Source: Bacteroidaceae bacterium (GTDB lineage: Bacteria; Bacteroidota; Bacteroidia; Bacteroidales; Bacteroidaceae). From it: a stretch of 64,000 nucleotides of DNA. The DNA lies in contig JAFRNY010000036.1 of assembly GCA_017429945.1 (NCBI GenBank), positions 1-64,000 of the forward strand. The letters run 5' to 3'. Below are positions 36,501 to 43,567 of the stretch, piece by piece. The notes under the pieces were generated by a model. It had not been told where the DNA came from. It saw only the letters and a program-made list of their open reading frames with translations, and did not search any database. How positions within the stretch are numbered: the stretch's first letter is position 1; every line of letters starts with the position of its first letter. The translations under genes were made by a program, and so were the position numbers.

Positions 36501-38333
36501 AAGCGTATCGTCGTCACGGCCAAGGACGAGAACGGCAAGCCGTATAAGCTCCGCTATAAAGTCGTCGACGAGAACACAATCCGCATAAAGCCGCCGAAGG
36601 AATTGGCGGCGGCCGCTAAGCGTGCACGTAAGGAAGCTGAGCGCAAAGCCAAGGAATTAGCCGAGACCGACAGCCTGACGGCCGACTCACTCGCAAGCCT
36701 GGCAGCCACCACACCTGAGCCCGACGACAGCTCTGCGGCCAATGCTCTCAAGCCCCTGCCTCTGCGCGTCAACGTCGTGGCCAAGCCCAAGCTCGAGGAC
36801 CAGAAGTGGTATCAGTGGACGCAGGCCGGAGCCCGCTTCCTGATGATGCTGCGCAACGTCAGCGTCAGCTACCGCAACACCTACGCGCTCGTCCTGCCAG
36901 GCTTTATGCCCAACGTAGGCGACATGCTTGGCCAAAGCCGCCACGGCAGCACCATGGCACCGGGCGCCGGTTTTGCCTTTGGTTTCGTGGGCGACAGCTT
37001 CATAGACAAAGCACAGGACGAAGGCTGGCTGCTCAACAGCGACAGCGTGGCTACGCCCGCCACCTCCAACTCAATGGAGGACCTGCAGATCAAAGCCACC
37101 CTCGAGCCGCTGCCCGACCTGAAGATCGACCTCAACGCCAGCCGCACCGTCAACGGCTCGAAGAGCATGCAATATATGTATGCTGGAAATCCCACCACGC
37201 GCACTGGCTCGTTCAACATGACCACTATAAGCCTGCGCACAGCCTTCCAGAGCCGCGGCAACGCCTCCAACGGCTATGACAGCAAAGCCTTCCGCCGTTT
37301 CCAGGAGTATCTGGGAATCATGCAAGGGCGAGTCGAAGGCCGATACATCGGCACTCGCTACCCCGAAGCAACGGGCATGAGCGGCACCTTCAACCCCGAA
37401 AACGGAACCGTCGATCCCTACAGCGGCGACGTCATGATACCGGCCTTCCTAGCCGCCTACACAGGCAAGCGCGCGGCAGCCACGCCACTCGACATCTTCC
37501 CGTCGGTAGCACGCATCCTGCCCAACTGGAGCCTCTCCTACAAAGGACTGAGCAACTTGCCTTGGGTGCGCGACCATCTGAAGAGCGTCACGCTCACCCA
37601 CGGCTACAAGAGCATCTACGCCGTAGGCTCCTACAACAGCTATTCCTCATGGGTAGAATACCTCGGCGGCAATGATATGGGCTACGTCATGAATACCACT
37701 ACGGGCCTCTACTCGCCCTCGTCGATGTACGATATCTCCACCGTCAGCATCAACGAATCCTTCTCGCCACTCATCGGCCTGAACGTGACGATGCAGAACA
37801 ACATGACCGTGAAGCTGGAGTACCGCAAGACGCGTGTGCTGACGCTCTCCATGACCTCGGCACAGATCAACGAAGCCAGCTCGGCCGACCTCGTCTTCGG
37901 CTGGGGCTATAAGATCGACGACTTCAAGATAGCCCAGCTCTTCTCAGGCAAGAGCAGCAGCCAGAAGGCCGCTGCCAAGAACAAGGGCAGGCAAAAGGCC
38001 GACGCCGACGATGCCGACAACAAAGCCGGCAGCCGCAACCAGAGATCCTCCAGTCGGAGCAGTAACTTCGCACACTCGCTGAACCTGCGATTCGATTTCT
38101 CGCTGCGCAACCAGGACGCCATCACGCGCAACATTCAGACATCGCTCTCCGAGGCCACCAGCGGCAACCGCGCCGTCAAGACAAGCTTCATCGCCGACTA
38201 CGCTATGAGCCGCTACGTAACCTTCTCGCTCTACTACAACCGCCAGCGCAACCAGCCGCTGCTCTCCTCCTCGGCCTACCCCACCATCACCCAGGACTTC
38301 GGCGTAAATCTCAAGCTCACTCTCACACGATAA
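30561..38333 (+). CDS. sprA: Type IX secretion outer-membrane translocon protein SprA (Sov)
   Basis: This 2590-residue protein should form the very large beta-barrel channel of the type IX secretion system in the outer membrane. That system would export the proteins here with C-terminal sorting domains. The start appears to be TTG at 30561, because it gives a standard signal peptide (MKKFFAFSLIML ... SSLFAKA); the first ATG, ten codons later, would cut it short. Family blocks include LTGYYRIGTKLG, TPEEYQQWSLRRSM, VNMNINYNTEATMEVDAQQMKLKYDG and GVSSLFGLRTDLQFGKLKLQTVVSQKK. Residues about 28-40 (ITLPLQGERGEGP) come from a REP-like insertion directly after the signal peptide. A charged, Lys/Ala-rich insert (about 1890-2075) interrupts the barrel and is partly coiled-coil-like. 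Family length is usually 2300-2500. Confidence 0.95.
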   Translation: MKKFFAFSLIMLTAALLAASSSLFAKAITLPLQGERGEGPDSLRTTPQKTVPETVEDLDSAAVALRRPDNLKQVAELDSLTGYYRIGTKLGTGGYLNTPILMTPEEYQQWSLRRSMRSYYRQQGQKEYETEGKSKFDFTDINFDLGPAEKIFGPGGVSIKTQGSAELKMGANLKKVNNPSLAANRRKTVGFDFDEKINLNVTGKVGDKVNMNINYNTEATMEVDAQQMKLKYDGKEDEIVKLVEAGNVSMPSNSTLIHGVSSLFGLRTDLQFGKLKLQTVVSQKKSASKSVSSKGGSQTTNFEISADDYEENRHFWLSHFFRDNYDRWMRTLPTIASGVTLKRVELWVTNKTSSTQNNRNLIAFVDLGEAKHIWNTAWSGTAQPQPNNRSNDLYQTIISEHPGARDISQAMNELDAIPGFSGGADYDKLQSARLLSSSEYTINHALGYVSLNFQLEPDEVLAAAFEYTYNGQTYQVGEFASDLTDNTQCLYVKAIKSTTSSPRMGNWPLMMKNIYDLGATSTQREKFRLDIKFQNDTAGVYQTYLPEARLKSTPLLRALNLDRLDNNNRANADGQFDYVEGYTISKGRIIFPVAEPFGDHLRSWIGSDAIADKYCFDALYDSTKTIAKQMAEQNKFLLAGRYKGTNGAQIDLGATNIAPGSVHVTAGGQELQENVDYRVDYSMGMVTILNQSIIESGTKVNASVESNDTYGMQRKTMLGVNWDYEFSKNFVVGGTFQFLNEQPLTTKVNMGSEPLKNTLWGLHMDWKKEAQWLTTALNAIPLLHFTAPSQIAFSADFAQLIAGQNRKVQGGASYMDDFENTKNRMSISSPTMWMMSSVPTAFEGSKLTNDVRSGYQRALLSWYYIDPIFTRRSSSLTPSHIKSDLNQLSDSYVREVYERELYPNKQLNSYSEAASLNVLNLAYYPTERGAYNLNPDLDSRGRLTNPRENWGGMMRKTDNPDFEAQNIEYIEFWMLDPFLYTGDDRSYGGELYIDLGEVSEDILKDGKKFYESGLPIDDDQRYFENTLWGRVPIGTSVTYAFNNESGARTRQDVGLNGINSEQERTFGIYQDYLSQIQGKVSPEVFDSIWADPAGDDYHYYRGSDFDRDRVGILQRYKRINMPEGNSPDTQNSPESYETAYKTNPDVEDLNQDYTLNEYEKFFQYHISIHPQDTVVGRNYISDIRRITAKLRNGDKREERWFQFRVPLEEYERAYGGITDFTSIRFVRMFLTGFEKPIILRFATLDLVQADWRQYEQSLYAGQAPSVSATLEVSAVNIEENNEKQPVNYVLPPGISPITDPAQTQLVEQNEQALSIIAKNLSPGDARAVFKNCRYDMRQYKHLQMFVHANALANDITNLRDGETSVFLRIGSDYKSNFYEYEVPLQLTPERLYDRYNPNDCRTVWPAENMIDIDLTKFTSVKKNRNREKSLGNASYNLEYSEFDSDRPSNRITVMGNPTLGEIKTIMIGVRNNGRTVKSVEVWANELRLQEFSNEGGWAAQAALNIQLSDLGSVNVQGHYEKAGFGGIEQSVSERSNDNTLDYTITTQMDLGKLLPPKAKVNFPMYYSYAKETVSPKYNPLDTDMELSDALDAATTKHEKDSITSLTTQKQISKSLSFTGVKVNVQTRKHPMPYDPANFTFNYSHTHTYNTGETTVYEHERTWRGGMNYSWTPNWKAWEPFKNLKSKSKWLDLVKAQNFNFAPQSLTFNTDIVRNYYEIQERDMDNLESPNAIPVRWTPSFLWNREFNLRWDLTKALHFTFQSGTHAEIEEPYTPVNKDLYFDSFAAWKDSVMHSIRGFGTPLDYSQSVQASYKVPLEKIPALDWISVDGTYKGDYSWKRGAELDDGSTLGNTINTQRAINLNGKLNMETLYNHSTFLKDANKRFSTSTIKSEGRKKDQAKQKERDAKKKEELEAARKLAEAQKKAAAGDSTALKALQDPSKAKIQGNAKGISQQKKQIKGFAGEVQLPDSAINLKHNQKSKRIVVTAKDENGKPYKLRYKVVDENTIRIKPPKELAAAAKRARKEAERKAKELAETDSLTADSLASLAATTPEPDDSSAANALKPLPLRVNVVAKPKLEDQKWYQWTQAGARFLMMLRNVSVSYRNTYALVLPGFMPNVGDMLGQSRHGSTMAPGAGFAFGFVGDSFIDKAQDEGWLLNSDSVATPATSNSMEDLQIKATLEPLPDLKIDLNASRTVNGSKSMQYMYAGNPTTRTGSFNMTTISLRTAFQSRGNASNGYDSKAFRRFQEYLGIMQGRVEGRYIGTRYPEATGMSGTFNPENGTVDPYSGDVMIPAFLAAYTGKRAAATPLDIFPSVARILPNWSLSYKGLSNLPWVRDHLKSVTLTHGYKSIYAVGSYNSYSSWVEYLGGNDMGYVMNTTTGLYSPSSMYDISTVSINESFSPLIGLNVTMQNNMTVKLEYRKTRVLTLSMTSAQINEASSADLVFGWGYKIDDFKIAQLFSGKSSSQKAAAKNKGRQKADADDADNKAGSRNQRSSSRSSNFAHSLNLRFDFSLRNQDAITRNIQTSLSEATSGNRAVKTSFIADYAMSRYVTFSLYYNRQRNQPLLSSSAYPTITQDFGVNLKLTLTR
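30644..30679. repeat. REP-like element inside sprA, after the signal peptide
   Basis: CTCCCCCTTCAGGGGGAG forms the hairpin, followed by CGGGGAGAGGGTCC. It is nearly identical, in inverse orientation, to the copy at 45872-45908. It is in frame and lies just past the likely signal-peptidase site. Confidence 0.85.
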
Positions 38334-38418
38334 CCGCGCCCGTCCTTATTTTATATCAAAAAACGAGAATGGCAGAAAAATAATGCCCTGAAAAACTTCG
38401 CATCTCACGAATAATGAT

Positions 38419-38426
38419 TACCTTTG
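38419..38426 (+). promoter_or_regulatory. -7 promoter box for purB
   Basis: TACCTTTG followed by CACC. The purB ATG lies 133 bp further on. The leader contains two small hairpins (GCCTTTC/GAAAGC and TCCTG/CAGGA) but I recognise no known riboswitch. Confidence 0.75.
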
Positions 38427-38559
38427 CACCGCCTTTCGGGAGAAAGCGTGCGTCCTGTCTTCAGGATATAGCCACAAAAAGAGATACACATTAATTATAT
38501 TATACTACGCGAGTCAACGCCTAAAACTTCACCCTCACATCCGATTCATTCACTTTGCT

Positions 38560-39906
38560 ATGGAATTAAACTCACTCACGGCCGTTTCGCCCATCGATGG
38601 CCGCTACCGTTCGAAAACACAATCGCTCGACCAATATTTCTCTGAGTTCGCACTCATACGCTACCGCGTACGCGTCGAGATAGAATACTTCATCGCACTT
38701 TGCGAACTGCCATTGCCACAGCTGGCAGCCTTTCCCCACGACCTCTTCCCGCGCCTGCGTGATATCTACGGCACCTTTGCCGAAGCCGATGCCGCACGTG
38801 TCAAGGAAATCGAGAGCGTGACGAACCACGACGTCAAGGCCGTGGAATATTTCATCAAAGAGCGCTTCGATGCCATCGGCGGCCTCGAGGCTTACAAAGA
38901 ATTCATTCATTTCGGCCTCACCTCGCAGGACATCAACAACACCAGCGTGCCACTGAGCATAAAGGAAGCGCTCGACGACGTCATCATCCCGCAGTTGCAA
39001 CAGCTCGCCACCACCCTAGCCACGATGGCCGACGAGTGGGCTGAGACACCCATGCTGGCCAAGACCCACGGGCAGCCCGCCTCGCCCACACGCCTGGGCA
39101 AGGAAATCAAGGTGTTCGAGTATCGCCTGTCGCGCCAGATGGAGATGCTGCGCGCATGCCCCATCACAGCCAAGTTCGGCGGCGCCACTGGCAACTTCAA
39201 CGCCCACCACGTGGCATACCCTGCCATTGACTGGCGCGCCTTCGGCAACAGTTTCGTAAGCCAGAGCCTCGGACTCGAGCGCGAGCAGTGGACCACACAG
39301 ATTTCCAACTATGATTGTCTGGCTGCACTCTTCGACGCACTGCGCCGTATAGCCACCATCATCATCGACCTCGACCGCGACGTATGGCAGTATATCTCCA
39401 TGGGCTATTTCCGCCAGCGCGTGAAAGCCGGAGAGGTAGGCAGCAGCGCAATGCCGCATAAGGTCAACCCCATCGACTTCGAGAACTCCGAGGGCAACCT
39501 CGGCGTGGCCAACGCACTGCTCACCCACCTGGCAGAGAAGCTGCCCGTGAGCCGCCTGCAGCGCGACCTCACCGACTCCACAGTGCTGCGCAACGTTGGC
39601 GTACCACTCGGTCACATCGCCATTGCCGTGAAAAGCACGCTCAAAGGCCTCGGCAAACTGCTGCTCAACGAGGACGCCATGCGTGCCGACCTCGAGCGCA
39701 ATTGGGCCGTGGTGGCCGAAGCCATACAGACAATACTGCGCCGCGAGGCATACCCCAACCCCTACGAAGCCCTCAAGCAACTCACACGCACAGGCGCAGC
39801 CATCAGCCACGAGACAATTTCAAACTTCATAGAGACCCTTGACGTCAGCGAGGCTGTGAAAGCCGAGTTGCGCCAAATCACACCAAACAATTACACAGGT
39901 ATTTAA
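38560..39906 (+). CDS. purB: Adenylosuccinate lyase
   Basis: This 448-residue enzyme acts twice in purine synthesis, releasing fumarate from SAICAR and from adenylosuccinate. Superfamily signatures are SPIDGRYRSKTQSL near the start, HFGLTSQDINNTS, KTHGQPASPTRLGKE, and the flexible loop GEVGSSAMPHKVNPIDFENSEGN with the catalytic serine. Length matches the E. coli-type PurB. It is separated by only 8 bp from the downstream pseudouridine synthase gene and is probably co-transcribed with it. The other purine gene here, purN, is far away. Confidence 0.97.
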   Translation: MELNSLTAVSPIDGRYRSKTQSLDQYFSEFALIRYRVRVEIEYFIALCELPLPQLAAFPHDLFPRLRDIYGTFAEADAARVKEIESVTNHDVKAVEYFIKERFDAIGGLEAYKEFIHFGLTSQDINNTSVPLSIKEALDDVIIPQLQQLATTLATMADEWAETPMLAKTHGQPASPTRLGKEIKVFEYRLSRQMEMLRACPITAKFGGATGNFNAHHVAYPAIDWRAFGNSFVSQSLGLEREQWTTQISNYDCLAALFDALRRIATIIIDLDRDVWQYISMGYFRQRVKAGEVGSSAMPHKVNPIDFENSEGNLGVANALLTHLAEKLPVSRLQRDLTDSTVLRNVGVPLGHIAIAVKSTLKGLGKLLLNEDAMRADLERNWAVVAEAIQTILRREAYPNPYEALKQLTRTGAAISHETISNFIETLDVSEAVKAELRQITPNNYTGI

Positions 39907-39914
39907 TTACAACA

Positions 39915-41264
39915 ATGGAAAACAACGACGAGAAATGGCGCGAGAACTTCGCGCAGAACGACAACAACGAAGAGAACAAAAGCTATGGCAATCAGGGCCG
40001 CACACCACGCCCTCGTATTCAGCGCCCCGTATATGGCAGTAATGCCGACGGCGAGCGCCGCACCTACCAACAGCGCAACAGCTACCAGCAACGCGAGGGA
40101 GGCTATCAGCCACGTTTCCAGCGCGAGGGAGGCTACCAGCAGCGCGAAGGAGGCTACCAGCCACGCAACAACTACAACCGCGAAGGAGGCTACCAGCCAC
40201 GTTTCCAGCGCGAGGGAGGCTACCAGCAGCGCGAAGGAGGCTATCAGTCGCGCTTCCAGCAGCACGAAGGAGGCTACCAGCCCCGCAACAACTTCCGCCG
40301 CGAAGGAGGTTTCCAGCAGCGTGAAGGAGGCTACCAGCCCCGTTTCCAGCGCGAGGGTGGCTACGGCCAGCAGCGCGGTGGCTACCAGCAGCGCGGAGGC
40401 TACGGCCAGCAACGCGGAGGCTATGGTCAGCAGCAGCGCGGCGGCTATGGCCAGCAGCGTCGTCCCCGCTCCGCCGGCTACGATCCCAACGCCAAATATA
40501 GCTTCAAGAAACGTATAGAATACTCCGAGGCACACATCGACCCCGAAGCACCCATCCGCCTCAACAAGTTCCTCGCCAACGCCGGCGTATGCTCGCGCCG
40601 CGAGGCCGACACATTCATCGAGGCAGGCGTGGTCAGCGTCAACGGCGTAGTCGTAACAGAGCTCGGCACAAAGGTCAAGCGCACCGATGAGGTCAAGTTC
40701 CACGACCAGCCCGTGAAAATCGAGAAGAAGGTCTACGTGCTGCTCAACAAGCCCAAGGACTACGTCACCACCAGCGACGACCCACAGAACCGCAAGACCG
40801 TCATGGACCTCGTCAAGGGTGCCTGCGACGAGCGCATCTACCCCGTAGGGCGCCTCGACCGCAACACCACAGGCGTGCTGCTGCTCACCAACGACGGCGA
40901 GCTGGCATCGAAGCTCACACACCCACAGTTCCTTAAGAAGAAGGTCTACCACGTCACCACCGACAAACCCGTGACGGCCGCCGACCTGCGCCAGATTGCC
41001 GAAGGCATACAGCTCGACGACGGCGAGATCCACGCCGACGCCGTAGAATATGCCCACGCCACCGACAAGAAGCAGGTGGGCATAGAGATCCACAGCGGGC
41101 GCAACCGCATCGTGCGTCGCATCTTCGAGCACCTGGGATACAAAGTCACCAAGCTCGACCGCGTACTCTTCGCCGGACTGACGAAGAAGAACGTCAAGCG
41201 CGGCGACTGGCGCTACCTCACCGAGCAAGAAGTGACGATGCTGCGAATGGGAGCGTTTGAGTAA
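39915..41264 (+). CDS. RsuA/RluB-family pseudouridine synthase with RGG-like N-terminal tail
   Basis: This 449-residue protein is predicted to make pseudouridine in ribosomal RNA. The enzyme part has an S4 RNA-binding domain (about 214-260, [20 protein letters not shown]) and the catalytic domain. The catalytic aspartate is D315 in [20 protein letters not shown]. In front is a disordered tail of about 200 residues. Residues about 58-182 are built from short repeats of [17 protein letters not shown] and GQQRGGY type. This arginine-glycine-tyrosine-glutamine composition resembles eukaryotic RGG domains and suggests non-specific RNA binding or condensate formation, which is an inference. The DNA there is a degenerate tandem repeat prone to length change. 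Similar tails occur in other Bacteroidetes RluB-like proteins. Confidence 0.92.
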   Translation: MENNDEKWRENFAQNDNNEENKSYGNQGRTPRPRIQRPVYGSNADGERRTYQQRNSYQQREGGYQPRFQREGGYQQREGGYQPRNNYNREGGYQPRFQREGGYQQREGGYQSRFQQHEGGYQPRNNFRREGGFQQREGGYQPRFQREGGYGQQRGGYQQRGGYGQQRGGYGQQQRGGYGQQRRPRSAGYDPNAKYSFKKRIEYSEAHIDPEAPIRLNKFLANAGVCSRREADTFIEAGVVSVNGVVVTELGTKVKRTDEVKFHDQPVKIEKKVYVLLNKPKDYVTTSDDPQNRKTVMDLVKGACDERIYPVGRLDRNTTGVLLLTNDGELASKLTHPQFLKKKVYHVTTDKPVTAADLRQIAEGIQLDDGEIHADAVEYAHATDKKQVGIEIHSGRNRIVRRIFEHLGYKVTKLDRVLFAGLTKKNVKRGDWRYLTEQEVTMLRMGAFE

Positions 41265-41275
41265 ATAAAGTTTCT

Positions 41276-41369
41276 GATTACTCAGATTACTCAGATTACT
41301 CAGATTATTCAGATTACTCAGATCACTCCGATAATTCAGATTACTCCGATAATTCAGATTATTCCGATA
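41276..41369. repeat. 9-bp tandem array GATTACTCA, about ten units, before asnS
   Basis: Units GATTACTCA, GATTATTCA and GATAATTCA follow in register up to two bases before the asnS ATG. The array would form the translation start region of asnS. Its words resemble the 48-bp repeat at 5853. Confidence 0.85.
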
Positions 41370-41371
41370 AA

Positions 41372-42823
41372 ATGAAACGAACAAAAATAATTGACGCACT
41401 TAAGCGCACTGACTTCGGCAGCGAGATCACAGTCATGGGCTGGGTACGTTCCAAGCGCGGCTCAAAAGGCATCTTCTTCATCGCACTCAACGACGGCTCC
41501 ACAATCAAGAACATCCAAATCGTAGGCGAAGATCAAAACTTCGACGAGGAAATGGTGAAACTCATTACGACTGGAGCCTGCCTGAAAGTGAACGGCATAT
41601 TGGTTGAGAGCCCTGCCGCCGGACAAGCAAGCGAGATACAGGCCAAAGAAATCGAAGTGCTCGGCACCTGCGACAGCACCTACCCCATGCAGAAAAAAGG
41701 CCAGACATTCGAGTTCATGCGCCAGCACGCCCACATGCGCCTGCGCACCAACACCTTCGGTGCCGTCATGCGCATTCGCCACAATATGGCAATTGCCATC
41801 CACACCTACTTCCACGAGCACGGTTTCTTCTATTTCCACACGCCCCTCATAACAGCATCTGACTGCGAGGGCGCCGGCAATATGTTCCAGGTGACCACGA
41901 AGAACCTCTACGACCTCAAGAAAGGTGAAGACGGCAAGATTATCTACGACGACGACTTCTTCGGCGAACAGACATCGCTCACCGTGAGCGGACAGCTCGA
42001 AGGCGAGCTCGGAGCCACAGCCCTCGGAGCCATCTACACCTTCGGACCCACCTTCCGCGCCGAGAACAGCAACACGCCGCGCCACCTCGCCGAGTTCTGG
42101 ATGATAGAGCCCGAAGTGGCCTTCCTCGACCAGGAAGAACTCATGGACCTCGAGGAGGACTTCATTAAATACTGCGTTCGTTGGGCCCTCGACCACTGTC
42201 AGGACGACCTCGACTTCCTCAACCGCATGATCGACAAGACGCTCATCGAGCGCCTACAGGGTGTCCTGCGCGAAGATTTCGTACGTCTGCCCTACACCGA
42301 AGGCATCAACATCCTGCAAGAAGCTATCAAGAACGGCCACAAATTCGAGTTCCCCTGCAACTGGGGCGACGACCTGGCCAGCGAGCACGAGCGCTACCTC
42401 GTTGAGGAGCACTTCCGCAAGCCCGTCATCATGACCGACTACCCGCGCGCATTCAAGTCGTTCTACATGAAGCAGAACACGCCCGTAGATGCCGCCAACC
42501 CCGACGGACCCTCCGTAGGCTACCGCGGAGCTGTGGCACCAGGCCCCACCATGCAGGGCACCGACGTCCTCTTCCCCGCCATCGGCGAGATTATCGGCGG
42601 CAGCGTGCGCGAAGCCGACTACGACAAGCTGATGTCTGAGATCGAGCGCCGACAGATGGATCAGACACACCTCTGGTGGTACATCGACACGCGCCGCTGG
42701 GGCTCATGCCCACATGCCGGCTTCGGCCTCGGCTTCGAGCGCCTCATCCTCTTCGTCACCGGCATGCAGAACATACGCGACGTCATTCCTTTCCCACGCA
42801 CGCCAAAGAACGCTGCCTTCTGA
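41372..42823 (+). CDS. asnS: Asparaginyl-tRNA synthetase
   Basis: This 483-residue class II synthetase charges tRNA-Asn. The anticodon-binding OB fold is at the N-terminus (about 15-110, [25 protein letters not shown]). Motif 1 is near [17 protein letters not shown]. Motif 2 is [25 protein letters not shown]. Motif 3 is [27 protein letters not shown], at the C-terminus as expected. It also has the family segment [19 protein letters not shown]. The sequence directly before the ATG is a 9-bp tandem array, not a Shine-Dalgarno site. A strong terminator follows. Confidence 0.97.
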   Translation: MKRTKIIDALKRTDFGSEITVMGWVRSKRGSKGIFFIALNDGSTIKNIQIVGEDQNFDEEMVKLITTGACLKVNGILVESPAAGQASEIQAKEIEVLGTCDSTYPMQKKGQTFEFMRQHAHMRLRTNTFGAVMRIRHNMAIAIHTYFHEHGFFYFHTPLITASDCEGAGNMFQVTTKNLYDLKKGEDGKIIYDDDFFGEQTSLTVSGQLEGELGATALGAIYTFGPTFRAENSNTPRHLAEFWMIEPEVAFLDQEELMDLEEDFIKYCVRWALDHCQDDLDFLNRMIDKTLIERLQGVLREDFVRLPYTEGINILQEAIKNGHKFEFPCNWGDDLASEHERYLVEEHFRKPVIMTDYPRAFKSFYMKQNTPVDAANPDGPSVGYRGAVAPGPTMQGTDVLFPAIGEIIGGSVREADYDKLMSEIERRQMDQTHLWWYIDTRRWGSCPHAGFGLGFERLILFVTGMQNIRDVIPFPRTPKNAAF

Positions 42824-42857
42824 CGCCACACCAGCGTTCCGCACATACACATCACCC

Positions 42858-42890
42858 AAAAGGCTTCGTCCACTACGGACGAAGCCTTTT
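42858..42890 (+). terminator. Rho-independent terminator of asnS
   Basis: AAAAGGCTTCGTCC (42858-42871) pairs perfectly with 42877-42890 around a 5-nt loop and runs into a T-tract. Confidence 0.92.
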
Positions 42891-42940
42891 TTTCTGCAAC
42901 CTGCACATCAGGCATTCCGCACGCACCCGTTCATCCACAA

Positions 42941-42981
42941 AAAAGGGGCTGTCTCTTTCCTATTCTGACACAGCCCCTTTT
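42941..42981 (-). terminator. Terminator of the lipoprotein gene at 43002
   Basis: AAAAGGGGCTGT (42941-42952) pairs with 42970-42981. On the minus strand the T-run follows the stem. It lies about 20 bp past the stop codon. Confidence 0.88.
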
Positions 42982-43001
42982 CATTTATATTATATCAACC
43001 C

Positions 43002-43463
43002 TTATTGCTCCTCCAAGGCGTCGATGTCGAGCTTGCGGACGTAGAACTTGGCCTTGGCACAGAGCTCATCGAAGTGCTGACGCATCTCGAAGAGCCGACG
43101 CTGCTGCGCATAGTAGGCCTCGTTGGTCTGCCCGTTCTGCCGCGGCTGCATCTGCTCGAAGGCTTTCTGCTCGGCATGCAGGCGACGCTCGTAGCGCGCA
43201 ATGCTGTCACGCGTCTCCATGAGCTCCACGCTGTCGAGCGTCAGGATAGCAGCGCGCCGCACGTTGAGTGCTGTCGGGTGCTGCTGCCGCAGGCTCATGA
43301 TAGTGTCGCGCGCAGCGGCAAACTGCTTGCGGCTCATCAGTGCGCGGGCCTCGTCCAGCTGTTGCTCGGCCATGAGGTCGGAGGCCTCCTCAGCCGACCG
43401 GCAAGAGACGAGAGCGGTGAGCAATGCCGCCAAAGACGCGAATATGTAGGTGTGACGTATCAT
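43002..43463 (-). CDS. Small predicted lipoprotein with coiled-coil
   Basis: This 153-residue protein has a lipoprotein signal with lipobox LVSC (acceptor C21). The mature part is almost entirely helical, with heptad-like stretches at about 28-100 (EARALMSRKQFAAARDTIMSL) and 92-145. I recognise no family. It resembles short TPR- or coiled-coil lipoproteins found next to cca in related genomes, but this is from memory and not a firm call. It has its own promoter and terminator and is divergent from cca. Confidence 0.8.
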   Translation of the reverse strand: MIRHTYIFASLAALLTALVSCRSAEEASDLMAEQQLDEARALMSRKQFAAARDTIMSLRQQHPTALNVRRAAILTLDSVELMETRDSIARYERRLHAEQKAFEQMQPRQNGQTNEAYYAQQRRLFEMRQHFDELCAKAKFYVRKLDIDALEEQ

Positions 43464-43471
43464 CTTGAGTG

Positions 43472-43479
43472 CAAAAGTA
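43472..43479 (-). promoter_or_regulatory. -7 promoter box for the lipoprotein gene
   Basis: TACTTTTG on the minus strand, followed by CACTC, 9 bp upstream of the start codon at 43463. The leader would be very short. Confidence 0.7.
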
Positions 43480-43532
43480 CGAGTTTATTTAAAAAACTCA
43501 GCTCTCACAAGGCATAACTCAACCTTTTTTAT

Positions 43533-43540
43533 TACTTTTG
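43533..43540 (+). promoter_or_regulatory. -7 promoter box for cca
   Basis: TACTTTTG followed by CCGCG, 28 bp upstream of the cca ATG. Confidence 0.75.
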
Positions 43541-43567
43541 CCGCGTTTTTAACAAGGCTTAAACAAT

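Noticed and set aside
39903..41399. Minus-strand frame of 498 codons with repeated [13 protein letters not shown]
   Set aside because: It is the reverse of the RGG-like repeat and the pseudouridine synthase domain, which are clearly coding on the plus strand.
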